Source of the DNA: Sphingobacteriaceae bacterium
Lineage (GTDB): Bacteria > Bacteroidota > Bacteroidia > B-17B0 > Aurantibacillaceae
NCBI GenBank assembly: GCA_016709575.1
Contig: JADJMM010000009.1
Location: forward strand, 124,001-188,000
Length of the DNA stretch: 64,000 nt
Direction of reading: 5' to 3'
Part shown: positions 1-9,679 of the stretch, piece after piece
Numbering within the stretch: the first letter of the stretch is position 1
Layout: each line of letters begins with the position of its first letter
Position numbers and translations under genes: made by a program
Notes under the pieces: model-generated
Database searches by the model: none
Told to the model about the DNA's origin: nothing
What the model saw: only the letters and a program-made list of their open reading frames with translations

Positions 1-106
1 GTTGCTAGAGAGCCGACTATTAGTTTTTTGTGCATAAAGGATTTGCCATAAAGATAGGTAGTTTCTAATAAAAAATTGTATTTTAGTCACAACAATAAAC
101 CCTAAT

Positions 107-1159
107 ATGAAGAAACTTTTTTTAGCCTTGTTATGCGTATTTAACTATTCTCTGTTTTCGCAGGATACTGTTAAAGTGGCATCGCAACTTACGCCCGACC
201 AACAAGCTGAAGCCGATTACAACTTCGGTTTAGAAAAACTAAAAGCTAACGATTACACTTCAGCTATCGATTTCTTTACAAAGAGTATAACAAACAAACC
301 CACTTTTGATAAAGCGTTATATAATCGGGCGGTTGCATTAACCCAAGCTAAACGTTACGTAGAAGCTTGTTCTGACATTAATGCAGTTATTAAATTAACG
401 CCACAAAATGCAGATGCTTATTTCACTAAGAGTTTGATTTTCTTCAATGAAGGAAAAAAGGATTCGCAATTAGTAGCGCTTGATAAGTGTATCGCCATAA
501 ATTCTAATCATGCTGATGCGAGTTACTACAAAGGATTATTACTTTATGAAACCGGTGAATATAAAGCTGCTGTTGAAAGTTATGGGAAAGCCATTCTTGC
601 GAAAGCAGATTACGCTTATGCGTATAACGATCGCGCAAGCGCAAAACGCGCATTAAATGATTTACCGGGCGCTATTGCAGATTATGAAAAAGCAATTAGT
701 ATCGATCCAACTCAGGCATTTGTTTACAATAATTTGGGCTCTGCTTATCGCGAAAACAAAAATTTACCAAAAGCTATCGAGTCGTTCGATAAGGCACTTC
801 AGGCGAATCCGAAATATGTCATCGCCCAAAATAACAGAGGCGCAGCTCGTCTTGAAAACGGAAGTACAAAAAACGCACAAACAGATTTTGAAGAAGTATT
901 AAAGAAAGACCCGAATAATTCTTCTGCCTATAATGGACTTGCTTCTGTTTATATCAAAACAAAAGAGTACATGAAAGCAAAAGACATGGCCAACAAAGCG
1001 ATTCAACTCAATGCAAAAAACGGCCCGGCTTATTATAACCGTGGTATTGCCAGACAAATGTTGCGAGAGGATGAGGGGAGTTGCCAAGATTGGAAAAAAG
1101 CACTAGAATTGGGTGTGACTGCAGCTAAATCATTTATTAACGGAGACTGTAGCGAATAA
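107..1159 (+). CDS. Secreted tetratricopeptide repeat protein
   Basis: The 350-residue product starts with a signal peptide (MKKLFLALLCVF, cleavage probably after SLFSQ). From about residue 35 to 340 it is almost entirely tetratricopeptide repeats; the N-terminal repeat has the signature ADYNFGLEKLKANDY and later ones show A-YNN-GSAYR and A-YNRGIAR patterns, with roughly nine repeats. TPR arrays are protein-protein scaffolds; no catalytic domain is visible, and export to the periplasm or outer membrane is inferred from the signal peptide. The gene ends 6 bases before the PorE-type OmpA gene, so the two are probably cotranscribed and may act in one envelope complex. The specific partner is unknown. 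Confidence 0.85.
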   Translation: MKKLFLALLCVFNYSLFSQDTVKVASQLTPDQQAEADYNFGLEKLKANDYTSAIDFFTKSITNKPTFDKALYNRAVALTQAKRYVEACSDINAVIKLTPQNADAYFTKSLIFFNEGKKDSQLVALDKCIAINSNHADASYYKGLLLYETGEYKAAVESYGKAILAKADYAYAYNDRASAKRALNDLPGAIADYEKAISIDPTQAFVYNNLGSAYRENKNLPKAIESFDKALQANPKYVIAQNNRGAARLENGSTKNAQTDFEEVLKKDPNNSSAYNGLASVYIKTKEYMKAKDMANKAIQLNAKNGPAYYNRGIARQMLREDEGSCQDWKKALELGVTAAKSFINGDCSE

Positions 1160-1165
1160 TATATT

Positions 1166-3222
1166 ATGAAAAAACTATTATACATGCTTGCGCTTTTATC
1201 TTTACCGTTTTTCAATTTCGCTCAGCAGAATGTTGAATTCGAAAAAAGAATTTCCCTGATAAGAAGGATGAATTAAAAGAAGCAATTAAAGAAATTCGCG
1301 AAGGTGACGCTATTTGGGATATTAATCAGGCAAATATTTATCCTGTTGCAATTCCACATTACATTAAAGCACATAACTTTAATCCAAACAACGCGCTTTT
1401 AAATTATCGTTTAGGTGTAGCACATTTACAAACGCACGAGAAAAGTAAAGCCTATGATTTCATAATGAAAGCATATCAATTAAATCCAGCCGTTGATAAA
1501 AGAATCAGATTCTATACAGGATGGGTTTATCATTTGCGTTCAGAGTGGGAAAAAGCAATAACTGAATATCAAGGTTACGTAGCTACCCTTGGCGGAAAGG
1601 AAAAAGAAGAGTTAGAAAAAACAAATAAAAAAATTGAAGAATGTAAAACGGGATTAGAACTCGCGAAAAATCCGGTTCGTGTTTTTATTGATAACGTTGG
1701 TCCTGAAATTAATTCGTCATATAGCGATTACTCACCTGTAATCACAGCGGACCAAAGTATAATGATGTTTACTTCACGTCGCCCCGGCGGTGTTAGCGCA
1801 GGTTTAAGCGAAGAAGATAATTTACCATACGAAGATATTTGGATGTCAACTAAAAACGGCAAGAAATGGACAAACGCCCGAAACATCAGAACGCCGGTAA
1901 ATTTAGAATTACACAACGCCGCCATTTGTTTATCACCCGATGGACAAAAATTAGTTACTTATGATGGCGCCAGTAAAGGAGGAGATTTATTTATTTCTGA
2001 ATTAATGGGTGCTATGTGGACTAAACCTGAATCATTAGGAAAAGCAATTAACACAGATGGTCACGAAGCATCAGCTTCTTTCTCGTACGACAGCAAAACA
2101 TTATTTTTTGTGAGTACCGATAGAAAAGATGGTTTAGGCGGACACGATATTTATTATTCACCAATTAACGAAAAAGGAAAATTTGAAAAAGCAGTAAACG
2201 TAGGCCCTCCAATTAATACAGCTTACGATGAAGATGGTGTATACATGATGCCTGATGGAAAAACAATGTATTATTCTTCTAAAGGCGCCGGTTCAATTGG
2301 TGGTTACGATATTTTTAAAACAACTTTTGAAAACGGAAAATGGACCCAACCAATTAATATGGGCATTCCAATTAATACCCCGGATGATGATGTGTTCTTT
2401 GTAATGGCGGCTAACGGTCGCCACGCCTTCTACGCTAGTGCAAGTATGAAAGGTTATGGCGGACAAGATATTTATCGTTTAACAATTTTAGGTCATGAGA
2501 AACAACCATTACTAAATACAGAAGATCAATTATTGGCAATGGCCGCCAATCCTATTTCGAATTTAAAAACAGAAGCTGCGGTTGAAAGTAAAGGTCCGAA
2601 AATGGCGTTATTAAAAGGTGTAATTACGGATGCAAAAACAAACGCGGTTTTAGAAGCTTCAATTGATTTAATTGATAATGATAAAAACTTATTATTAGCT
2701 ACGTTTAAATCAAACAGTACAACAGGTCGTTATTTAGTTACTTTACCTGCGGGAAGAAACTATGGTATCGCCGTTAGAAAAGATGGTTATTTATTCCACT
2801 CAGAAAACTTTATTATTGATATCAATGCAGATTATGTTGAGTACACAAAAGATGTCGCTTTAAAGAAAGTGGAAGTGGGAAGTGTAATTGTATTACGTAA
2901 CATCTTCTTTGATTTTGATAAAGCAACCATCCGTCCTGAATCTGCAAACGAATTAGACCGTTTAATTAAATTATTAACTGAGAATCCAACTATTAAAATT
3001 GAATTAGGTTCTCACACAGACAGTAAAGGTTCTGATGAATACAATATGAAGTTATCAGACAGCCGTTCTAAATCGGTTGTTGAATATTTAATTACTAAAG
3101 GAATTGCAGCGGATCGTTTAACATCAAAAGGTTATGGTGAAACAAAACCAATTGATACAAATGATACGGATGAAGGTCGTCAAAACAATCGCCGTTCAGA
3201 ATTTAAGATTATGAGTAAGTAA
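1166..3222 (+). CDS. PorE-type OmpA family protein (TPR, PD40 propeller, carboxypeptidase-like domain, OmpA), frameshifted as read
   Basis: Begins MKKLLYMLALLSLPFFNFAQQ, a signal peptide, but this frame stops after 36 codons. Restoring one A in the A6 run at 1242-1247 joins it to the long frame and gives about 685 residues. Order of domains: TPR-like N-terminus (to about residue 150), PD40/WD40-like beta-propeller blades with D--YSPVI, GGDLFIS and GGYDIF signatures, a carboxypeptidase-regulatory-like beta domain (LLKGVITDAKTNAVLEASIDL), then OmpA_C (FFDFDKATIRPES, GHTDSKG-type motif written here as SHTDSKG, RRSEFKI). This is the architecture of PorE, the peptidoglycan-binding periplasmic T9SS component of Porphyromonas gingivalis; function by analogy. 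A second copy of the architecture lies at 54110-56132. A strong terminator follows at 3241-3281. Confidence 0.85.
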
Positions 3223-3936
3223 TCAGAAAAAATTCATTGCAAGACTCAAACTGGTGTAATATCGGTTTGAGTCTTTTTTTTGCTCGTGATTATTTCCGCT
3301 TTGATATTCAAGACTCAGCACTAATTCAGGCGCAACATCCAGATTAGGAAACAAGTGATCCGATCCAATACCAAAAACAAATCCTGTTGAATAATTTCTT
3401 TCCTTATTCTTTTGCAAGAAGGCTTTGTCCGATTTTTGATAGGAGAATTTTGGCCCAACAATTAAATAGGTTTGTTTTTGTGTGAGATAGTAACTCATGT
3501 TTCGGGCCATTTTAATAACAGGTTCAGTATTTCTACAACCAATACGAATAATTAATTGAGGTTTAAATTCAAATCCAACTGAAGTTGAATAAATTGTTTT
3601 TTTGGTTTTTGAAGAAGGATTTTTGTGAGAGGTAATGCAAAAACTAACATTTACTTCCGGCCGGTAAGCATAACACGGACTTAAATTTACCCAAAGGAAA
3701 ATACCTTGCTTCCATCCGTAATTATAAGATGGCATTACATCAGGTTTTGTGAATTTACTTTTTGTTATATCAGATTCTGTAATGGTTTTGTTAACGGTAA
3801 AATGGTTTAATGTTATTCCTGAAAACGTTGAGGTGCTATAGCCGTAATCGATTTTTATGGCAGAATAATCAAAAGCTGTTTGCGCACAACCAATTTTAAT
3901 TAATAGCAGAGGAAACGTTTTCGCGAGGAGCTTCAT
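3223..3936 (-). CDS. Outer membrane beta-barrel protein, PorT-like
   Basis: A 237-residue product with an N-terminal signal (MKLLAKTFPLLLIKIGCAQ) and alternating hydrophobic/polar strands, ending in an aromatic strand (SLSLAMNFF) typical of outer-membrane barrels whose last residue is Phe. The stretch YLIVGPKFSYQ, then FGIGSDHLFPNLDVAPELVLSLEY, resembles the PorT/OMP_b-brl family (a barrel with a solvent loop and an APE- strand). PorT is a T9SS outer-membrane factor, but many PorT-like barrels have no known role, so only the fold is claimed. It is convergent with the PorE-like gene and abuts its stop codon with no spacer; its own 3' end contains that gene's terminator. Confidence 0.5.
   Translation of the reverse strand: MKLLAKTFPLLLIKIGCAQTAFDYSAIKIDYGYSTSTFSGITLNHFTVNKTITESDITKSKFTKPDVMPSYNYGWKQGIFLWVNLSPCYAYRPEVNVSFCITSHKNPSSKTKKTIYSTSVGFEFKPQLIIRIGCRNTEPVIKMARNMSYYLTQKQTYLIVGPKFSYQKSDKAFLQKNKERNYSTGFVFGIGSDHLFPNLDVAPELVLSLEYQSGNNHEQKKDSNRYYTSLSLAMNFF
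3241..3281 (+). terminator. Intrinsic terminator inside the opposing gene
   Basis: AAGACTCAAAC at 3241-3251 and GTTTGAGTCTT at 3265-3275 form a perfect 11-bp stem with a 13-base loop, followed by a run of T to 3281. It terminates the PorE-like gene 19 bases after its stop codon. The same bases encode the C-terminal beta-strand of the convergent gene at 3223-3936. Confidence 0.85.
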
Positions 3937-3977
3937 TTATCCCTTAACGGGGAATAAGAGAATTGGTTACGCTTTTA

Positions 3978-4019
3978 AAAAACAAAGGCCACATCTAAAT
4001 TGATGTAGCCTTTGTTTTT
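3978..4019 (-). terminator. Intrinsic terminator downstream of mscL
   Basis: AACAAAGGCCACATC (from 3981) pairs with GATGTAGCCTTTGTT with one mismatch around a 6-base loop. Read on the minus strand it is followed by a run of T, so it terminates mscL; the T-rich other end may let it work in both directions. Confidence 0.75.
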
Positions 4020-4034
4020 GATAGACAAATTACA

Positions 4035-4418
4035 TTATTTCTTCAACGAGTCGCGAATCTCCATTAAGAGTTTCTCTTGTATTGTTGGTTCTGGTGGAGT
4101 AGAAGGAGCTTCCTCTTCTTTTTTCTTCATTTTATTTATGCCTTTAATAACCATGAATAAAACAAGAGCAATAATTATAAACGAAATTATTTGTGAAATG
4201 AAATTGCCGTACTTAATAGCAGTTCCCGGTATTACTAATTGTGCTAAATCAGCAAGATTAGCTGCTTTTAATGCTGGGGTTAGAACCGCAGGAGTAATAA
4301 CGTCGTCTACTAATGATTTTACGATGCCGTTAAACGCACCGCCAATTACAACACCCACTGCCAAATCAATTACGCTTCCGCGCATGGCAAAATCTTTAAA
4401 TTCTTTTGTAAATCCCAT
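4035..4418 (-). CDS. mscL: Large-conductance mechanosensitive channel
   Basis: The 127 residues match MscL throughout: the N-terminal amphipathic segment MGFTKEFKDFAMRGSVIDLAVGVVIGGAF leading into TM1 (about residues 15-40), a periplasmic loop containing IKYGNFI, TM2 (about 72-98) and a charged cytoplasmic C-terminal helix (KKKEEE, then IQEKLLMEIRDSLKK). MscL forms a pentameric inner-membrane pore that opens on membrane tension and releases solutes on hypo-osmotic shock. Length is normal for the family. It lies 20 bases downstream of the OmpA lipoprotein gene on the same strand, so both may share a transcript, and it is closed by the hairpin at 3978-4019. Confidence 0.95.
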   Translation of the reverse strand: MGFTKEFKDFAMRGSVIDLAVGVVIGGAFNGIVKSLVDDVITPAVLTPALKAANLADLAQLVIPGTAIKYGNFISQIISFIIIALVLFMVIKGINKMKKKEEEAPSTPPEPTIQEKLLMEIRDSLKK

Positions 4419-4438
4419 TTTGTTTTTTTGTTATGTTA

Positions 4439-5437
4439 TTAATTTGAACCTAATACTTTCAATAACTCATCTAATTTCGGAGTTAAAATAATTTCGGTTC
4501 TTCTGTTTTTCTTTCTTCCGTCAGCGGTTTTGGAATTGTCTAATGGAAAAAATTCTCCTCGTCCCGCCGCAGTAATTCGCTTGGCATCGATTGTAGTTCC
4601 GGTTAACATTATCTTTGTAACAGAAGTAGCGCGCATCACACTTAAATCCCAATTGTCTTTTATTTCGCCAACACCTTTCATGGGAACATCATCGGTGTGA
4701 CCTTCCACCAAAACATTGATATCCACTTCTTTTTCCAAAACCTTTGCAACGTTCTTTAAAGCTTCAATACCTTTTGGTTCTACAGCCGTTTTACCGCTGG
4801 CAAATAATAAACTCTCATCCATACTAACATAAACCTTTCCGTTTTTCTGTGTAATGGTTAAACCTTTGTTTTCAAAACTAAACAAAGCATCGCTTAATTT
4901 CTTTTTCAAATCAGCTGCAGCTTGGTCTTTTTTTCTTAAAATCTCTTCTAACTCTGCAACACGTGCTTCACGTTTTTTTAGTTCAGCTGAGAGCGCATCT
5001 AATTCGGCTTGTTGTTTTTTCAAACGCATTTCAAGTCCCAATAATTCGTCTTGTTTTTTTAGTAATTGCTCTTGTGTTAATTGTAAATCACTGCTAAGTT
5101 TAGCATTATCTTTTTCGCTACCCGCCATTAGTTTTTCGAGACGCGCCATTAATTGCTCGTTTAAAGCATTTAACTTATCGTATTTTCCAACTAAGTTTCT
5201 ATAACTTGAACCAGTAACAGCAGTATCTCTTTGTAATCCGTTTAAAGCTTTGCCATCTTTTACCGATTGTTCTTTTAACTCTGCCATTTTAGCTTCGTTT
5301 TCGGCACACGATTTTTTTAATGCCGATAATTCTTTATCACAAGCTTCGGCTTTAGCTTTCGTCTCTTCCATTAAACGTTGTGGCACACATGCCGCCATCA
5401 ACAGTATCATTACAGGTATTACAATTAATTTTTTCAT
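4439..5437 (-). CDS. OmpA-family coiled-coil lipoprotein
   Basis: 332 residues. The N-terminus ends in a lipobox (ILLMAAC, Cys17), so it is predicted to be a lipoprotein. Residues about 20-190 are a long charged coiled coil (KKQDELLGLEMRLKKQQAELD). Residues about 200-325 form an OmpA_C peptidoglycan-binding domain: LFASGKTAVEPKG, VEGHTDDVPM, then KNRRTEIILTPK; this subtype resembles the MotB/OmpA_C-like class. It probably tethers the membrane to the cell wall. It lies upstream of mscL with a 20-base gap and is divergent from the gene at 5589. Confidence 0.85.
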   Translation of the reverse strand: MKKLIVIPVMILLMAACVPQRLMEETKAKAEACDKELSALKKSCAENEAKMAELKEQSVKDGKALNGLQRDTAVTGSSYRNLVGKYDKLNALNEQLMARLEKLMAGSEKDNAKLSSDLQLTQEQLLKKQDELLGLEMRLKKQQAELDALSAELKKREARVAELEEILRKKDQAAADLKKKLSDALFSFENKGLTITQKNGKVYVSMDESLLFASGKTAVEPKGIEALKNVAKVLEKEVDINVLVEGHTDDVPMKGVGEIKDNWDLSVMRATSVTKIMLTGTTIDAKRITAAGRGEFFPLDNSKTADGRKKNRRTEIILTPKLDELLKVLGSN

Positions 5438-5588
5438 CTTTTTTTGTTTGCTTAAAATTAGCTTAACTATTGCTTCAAATGATGAGGATTTACCATACTT
5501 TTTAACAATAGCTTTGTGGTAATTTTTAACAGTTTTTCGGTAACAAAAGCCTTTGTGCGCCGTATAATTGTAAAAAGCCGCTTATTAT

Positions 5589-6296
5589 ATGGAAACACTT
5601 AATAAAAATTGGTTAACTGAGGGTCTTCTGGATTTTGAATACAAAAAGTATGTGTTACTGGCCTATCTTCAAAATGTAAAACAACACTTCGACAAAGCAG
5701 AGCTTTATCCACCCCTGTCTGATTTAATTTGGCATTATAAAAACCTGATTAATTTCAGAGAAACTTCGCACATGTTAGAGTCGGGATTTAAAAAGGAAAT
5801 CCTTGATATTGATTTTGCTAATCAAAAATTCAGCTATTCGAATAATGTAAATGAAGAGTGGATGAAAGAAATTACCGACATTATTAATTACGCTACGCCT
5901 TTGCTTCAACAAAAAATAAACAGCGGAAAAGATATTTATGAATTAATAGAAAAACACTTGAATTTGGAAACTGTAGGAATTGTTCCGCAAAACAAGGATG
6001 AAGGCTATTTTTTGTTTCATTATACAAAGAGCAGAGAAGTGCCCGCTTATTATTATTCAGTTTCTAAAATACATACAGTAGAAGGAATTGGGAGAGCCAT
6101 TTACACCAGTTATGCAGGAACTTATACCCTTAGTTTGAGTAAAACATACGAAAGCATCAAGCATCAGCTTATAAAAAACAATCAGCAACTTCCGGTTCCT
6201 GCAGTGTATACCATACAAACCGACCTTCTGGTTCCCTTTAAAGAAACATTAATGCCAATAGCCAAGCGTTTTTTCCTCCGAAAAGCTGATTTATGA
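5589..6296 (+). CDS. Conserved hypothetical protein
   Basis: A 235-residue soluble protein without signal peptide or membrane segment. It starts METLNKNWLTEGLLDFEYKKY; the N-terminal half looks helical and the C-terminal half contains a beta-rich segment (EGYFLFHYTKSREVPAYYYSVSKI and further strands). I do not recognise a characterised family; proteins of this shape occur as uncharacterised genes in Bacteroidota. It is divergent from the OmpA lipoprotein gene and stands 48 bases before acs, with a probable acs promoter in between, so it may not be cotranscribed with acs. Confidence 0.6.
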   Translation: METLNKNWLTEGLLDFEYKKYVLLAYLQNVKQHFDKAELYPPLSDLIWHYKNLINFRETSHMLESGFKKEILDIDFANQKFSYSNNVNEEWMKEITDIINYATPLLQQKINSGKDIYELIEKHLNLETVGIVPQNKDEGYFLFHYTKSREVPAYYYSVSKIHTVEGIGRAIYTSYAGTYTLSLSKTYESIKHQLIKNNQQLPVPAVYTIQTDLLVPFKETLMPIAKRFFLRKADL

Positions 6297-6298
6297 TA

Positions 6299-6328
6299 AT
6301 TGTTATGCCGCAATTTTCTTTACTTTTA
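6299..6328 (+). promoter_or_regulatory. Putative Bacteroidota promoter for acs
   Basis: TTG at 6300-6302 and TACTTTTA at 6321-6328 are 18 bases apart, close to the TTTG / TAnnTTTG (-33/-7) arrangement of Bacteroidota housekeeping promoters. The last base of the -7 box deviates. It lies 16 bases before the acs start codon. Confidence 0.35.
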
Positions 6329-6344
6329 GGGAAAATAGGGGACA

Positions 6345-8237
6345 ATGAAAAAGATATCTTCAATAGAGGATTATAATTCTCAGTACAAAAAATCAGTAGA
6401 ACAACCAGAAGCATTTTGGGCTGATGTTGCCGAAAATTTTACCTGGAAAAAGAAGTGGGACTCCGTTCTTAAATGGGATTTTAAGAATTACGATGTAAAG
6501 TGGTTTTTAAATGCTAAACTAAATATTACTGAAAATTGTATTGATCGTCATTTACCGCAAAAAGCAAATGACATTGCATTTATATGGGAATCTAATTTTG
6601 AAGATAAGCCGAACAGAACAATTACTTATCAGCAATTACATGATGAAGTATGTAAACTTGCGAATACGCTGAAAAGTTTTGGTGTTGTAAAAGGCGATCG
6701 CGTTTGTATTTACATGCCAATGATTCCTGAATCTGTTTTTGCAATGTTGGCATGCGCAAGAATTGGCGCCGTTCACTCTGTAGTTTTTGCGGGATTCTCT
6801 GCTTCATCTTTAGCAGGAAGAATTCAGGACTGTGATTGCAAAGTGGTGTTAACTTCTGATGGTGCTTATCGTGGCGACAAAATAATTAATTTGAAAAACG
6901 TTGTTGATGAAGCTTTAGAAATTTGCCCTTCAGTAAAGAATGTTTTAGTTTACAAACACACCAATACAACTGTTAGTATAAATTCTTCCCGAGATAAGTG
7001 GTGGGGTGATCTTGTTCCAAATGCATCGGATAAATGTGAACCAGAAGTTATGGATAGCGAAGATATGTTATTCATTCTTTACACTTCCGGTTCAACCGGA
7101 AAACCAAAAGGCGTTGTGCATACTTGCGGCGGTTATATGGTATATACATGCTATAGTTTTTTAAATGTTTTTCAATATAATCCCGGAGATCTGTATTGGT
7201 GTACAGCTGATGTAGGTTGGATAACCGGACATTCATATATTACGTATGGTCCACTTTTGGCAGGAGCCTCTTCAATAATTTTTGAAGGTGTTCCAACTTA
7301 TCCTGATGCCGGACGTTTCTGGAAAATTATTGACAAGTATAAAGTCACGCATTTTTATACAGCGCCAACGGCAATACGTGCGTTAGAAGCGCTAGGCTTA
7401 GATTTTGTGAAACCATATAGATTAAATTCCTTAAAAGTTTTAGGAAGTGTTGGAGAGCCGATCAACGAAGAAGCGTGGCAATGGTACAATACAAATATTG
7501 GAAAAGAAAAATGTCCGATAGTTGATACCTGGTGGCAAACGGAGACAGGCGGAATTTTAATTTCTCCCTTAGCGGGAATTACAAAAACAAAACCAAGCTA
7601 TGCTACCTTACCTTTACCTGGAGTACAGCCTATCTTAGTTGATGAAAAAGGAAATGAAATAAAAGGAAATAATGTAGAAGGAAATCTTTGCATTAAATTT
7701 CCATGGCCATCAATCATCCGCACAACTTATGGCGATCATGAACGTTGTAAACAAACCTATTTTGCAACCTACAATAATTTATATTTTACAGGTGATGGTT
7801 GTAAACGCGATGAGAATGGATATTACAGAATTACCGGACGTGTTGATGACGTAATGAATGTGAGCGGGCACAGAATTGGAACTGCGGAAGTAGAAAGTGC
7901 GATCAATGCGCACGCTGATGTTGTTGAGAGTGCAGTAGTAGGTTATCCTCACGATATAAAAGGACAAGGTATTTACGCGTATTGTATTGTTCCTTCCTCA
8001 AAAAAATCACACGAGGAGTTACGGAAAGAAATTATTGCCGAGGTAAATAAAATTATTGGTCCAATTGCAAAACCGGATAAAATCCAAATTGTAACAGGCT
8101 TACCAAAAACACGGAGTGGAAAAATAATGAGAAGGATTTTGCGGAAAGTTGCCGAAGGAGAAATAAATAATTTAGGAGATACTTCTACATTGTTAGACCC
8201 AGCCGTTGTGGAAGAAATTGTGAAAGGGGCTTTATGA
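6345..8237 (+). CDS. acs: Acetyl-coenzyme A synthetase (acetate--CoA ligase)
   Basis: The 630-residue protein aligns over its whole length with Acs. It activates acetate with ATP to acetyl-AMP and transfers it to CoA, feeding acetate into central metabolism. Visible motifs: AMP-binding loop YTSGSTGKPKG at about 246-256; VGEPINEEAWQWY and DTWWQTETGG (core A5 region); the acetate-pocket neighbourhood GVPTYPDAGRFW; TGDGCKRDENGYY hinge; and PKTRSGKIMRR near the C-terminus, with Lys593 as the adenylation lysine that is reversibly acylated in other bacteria. Length is normal (about 630-650). Its stop codon overlaps the ATG of the next gene (ATGA), indicating translational coupling. Confidence 0.95.
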   Translation: MKKISSIEDYNSQYKKSVEQPEAFWADVAENFTWKKKWDSVLKWDFKNYDVKWFLNAKLNITENCIDRHLPQKANDIAFIWESNFEDKPNRTITYQQLHDEVCKLANTLKSFGVVKGDRVCIYMPMIPESVFAMLACARIGAVHSVVFAGFSASSLAGRIQDCDCKVVLTSDGAYRGDKIINLKNVVDEALEICPSVKNVLVYKHTNTTVSINSSRDKWWGDLVPNASDKCEPEVMDSEDMLFILYTSGSTGKPKGVVHTCGGYMVYTCYSFLNVFQYNPGDLYWCTADVGWITGHSYITYGPLLAGASSIIFEGVPTYPDAGRFWKIIDKYKVTHFYTAPTAIRALEALGLDFVKPYRLNSLKVLGSVGEPINEEAWQWYNTNIGKEKCPIVDTWWQTETGGILISPLAGITKTKPSYATLPLPGVQPILVDEKGNEIKGNNVEGNLCIKFPWPSIIRTTYGDHERCKQTYFATYNNLYFTGDGCKRDENGYYRITGRVDDVMNVSGHRIGTAEVESAINAHADVVESAVVGYPHDIKGQGIYAYCIVPSSKKSHEELRKEIIAEVNKIIGPIAKPDKIQIVTGLPKTRSGKIMRRILRKVAEGEINNLGDTSTLLDPAVVEEIVKGAL

Positions 8238-9679
8238 AAAAAATAACTTTATACAGCATCTTTTTATTTGCAATTAATTTTATTGTTGCGCAAACGCCCC
8301 GTATAGTAGATTCATTACAAAAAGCAGTACGCAATTCAAAAACAGACAGAGAAAAAGTTGTAGCTCTATGCGAATATTCTAAAGCGCTTATTCAAACTAA
8401 ATCGGATAGCGCTTTTTATTTGGCAAAACAAGCCCATGAATTAGCTAATGAAAATAATTTTAAATGGGGAAAGGCCCATGCTCTTTTTGCAATGGGAAGG
8501 GTTAAAATGGGTCAGACAAAATATCCGGAAGCAATTAATTATTTCAATCAATCAATATTATTGTTTAAAGAGATTAATGACCTTAGTATAGTAGCCTCTA
8601 TTTACAATAATATAGGCTTAGCTCATTATGCCACTGGTGATTTTCCGAATGCTTTAGCTAATTATAGTACAGCAATTAAATTATACAAGCAAGTAAAGAA
8701 CGTGGAAGGCGAGGCCGCTGCTTTGGGGAATATTGGAATGGTTTATTACAACGAAGGCAATTACGAAAAGAGTCTTGAATATGATAGTTTGGCAATGATT
8801 CTCGACCAAAAGATGAATAATCAAATTGGTATTGCAACGCATGTTGGTAATATGGGAAACGCCTATATGTTCAGAGCATCAAGGTTTAAAAGTAAGGGCA
8901 TGAAGAAAGAAATGGAATTGATGTATAAAAAAGCCTTGGAGTCCTTAACTTTTGCGTATGAGGTTAATGAAAAAATAAACAATAAAGAAAATATGGCTTT
9001 GCAAATTGGGAATATGGCTAATTTGTATTATGACATGGGAAATCTTGAAAAAACAATGGAGTACTATCACAAAGCACTTAAGATTTGTGAAGACGCTAAT
9101 GATAAAATTGGGATGTCACGCCAATATGGAAATATGGGTTGGATATTTTTTGAAGCAAACGACCATGCAAAAGCAATCGAGTATACAAAAAAGGCAATCG
9201 AAATTATGGAAGGCTTCACCAACCTTCAACTAAAATGTAATTGGTACGATAATCTAACCGGCATATACGAAGCAACAGGCGACTATAAGTCGGCATACCA
9301 AATGTATCAACAATTTATTTTATTGAGAGATAGTATTCACAGTATTGATAAGGCGCGCAAAACTTTAGAAGCTCAAATGAATATCGAATTCGAACGTAAA
9401 GAAGAGGTTACCAGATTGGAGCAAGCAAAACAAGTCCTCATTCGTAACGGATTTATTATCGGTTTCATATTGATGCTGATTATGGCGGTTATTGTATTCA
9501 GAGGATACAGGAATAAGAAAAAAGCAAACAAGGAAATATCTGAACAGAAGGATTTGGTAGAACAAAAAAACAAAGAAATAACCGATAGCATACGTTACGC
9601 CAAACGAATTCAAAACGCACATTTACCAAGCAACGACTACATCTCAAAAAAACTCAACGAATTAAAAAATAAAAGCTAA
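8234..9679 (+). CDS. TPR signalling protein with one TM segment; output domain missing
   Basis: 481 residues: signal peptide (MKKITLYSIFLFAINFIVAQ), about seven TPR/Sel1-type repeats (residues about 75-370, with NIGLAHYATGDFPNALANY and GNMGNAYM signatures), a TM helix (about 399-420), then a cytoplasmic coiled coil with EQKNKEITDSIRYAKRIQNAHLPS. In Bacteroidota this last motif is the standard linker to a SpoIIE-type PP2C phosphatase domain. Here the protein stops about 12 residues later, so no phosphatase is present. It overlaps acs by 4 bases and the ogt ATG follows its stop directly. It may be a truncated sensor, or it may act on a partner in trans. Confidence 0.8.
   Translation: MKKITLYSIFLFAINFIVAQTPRIVDSLQKAVRNSKTDREKVVALCEYSKALIQTKSDSAFYLAKQAHELANENNFKWGKAHALFAMGRVKMGQTKYPEAINYFNQSILLFKEINDLSIVASIYNNIGLAHYATGDFPNALANYSTAIKLYKQVKNVEGEAAALGNIGMVYYNEGNYEKSLEYDSLAMILDQKMNNQIGIATHVGNMGNAYMFRASRFKSKGMKKEMELMYKKALESLTFAYEVNEKINNKENMALQIGNMANLYYDMGNLEKTMEYYHKALKICEDANDKIGMSRQYGNMGWIFFEANDHAKAIEYTKKAIEIMEGFTNLQLKCNWYDNLTGIYEATGDYKSAYQMYQQFILLRDSIHSIDKARKTLEAQMNIEFERKEEVTRLEQAKQVLIRNGFIIGFILMLIMAVIVFRGYRNKKKANKEISEQKDLVEQKNKEITDSIRYAKRIQNAHLPSNDYISKKLNELKNKS

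Noticed and set aside
4012..4491. Long plus-strand frame antisense to mscL
   Set aside because: MscL on the minus strand is unmistakable; the plus frame is an antisense shadow.
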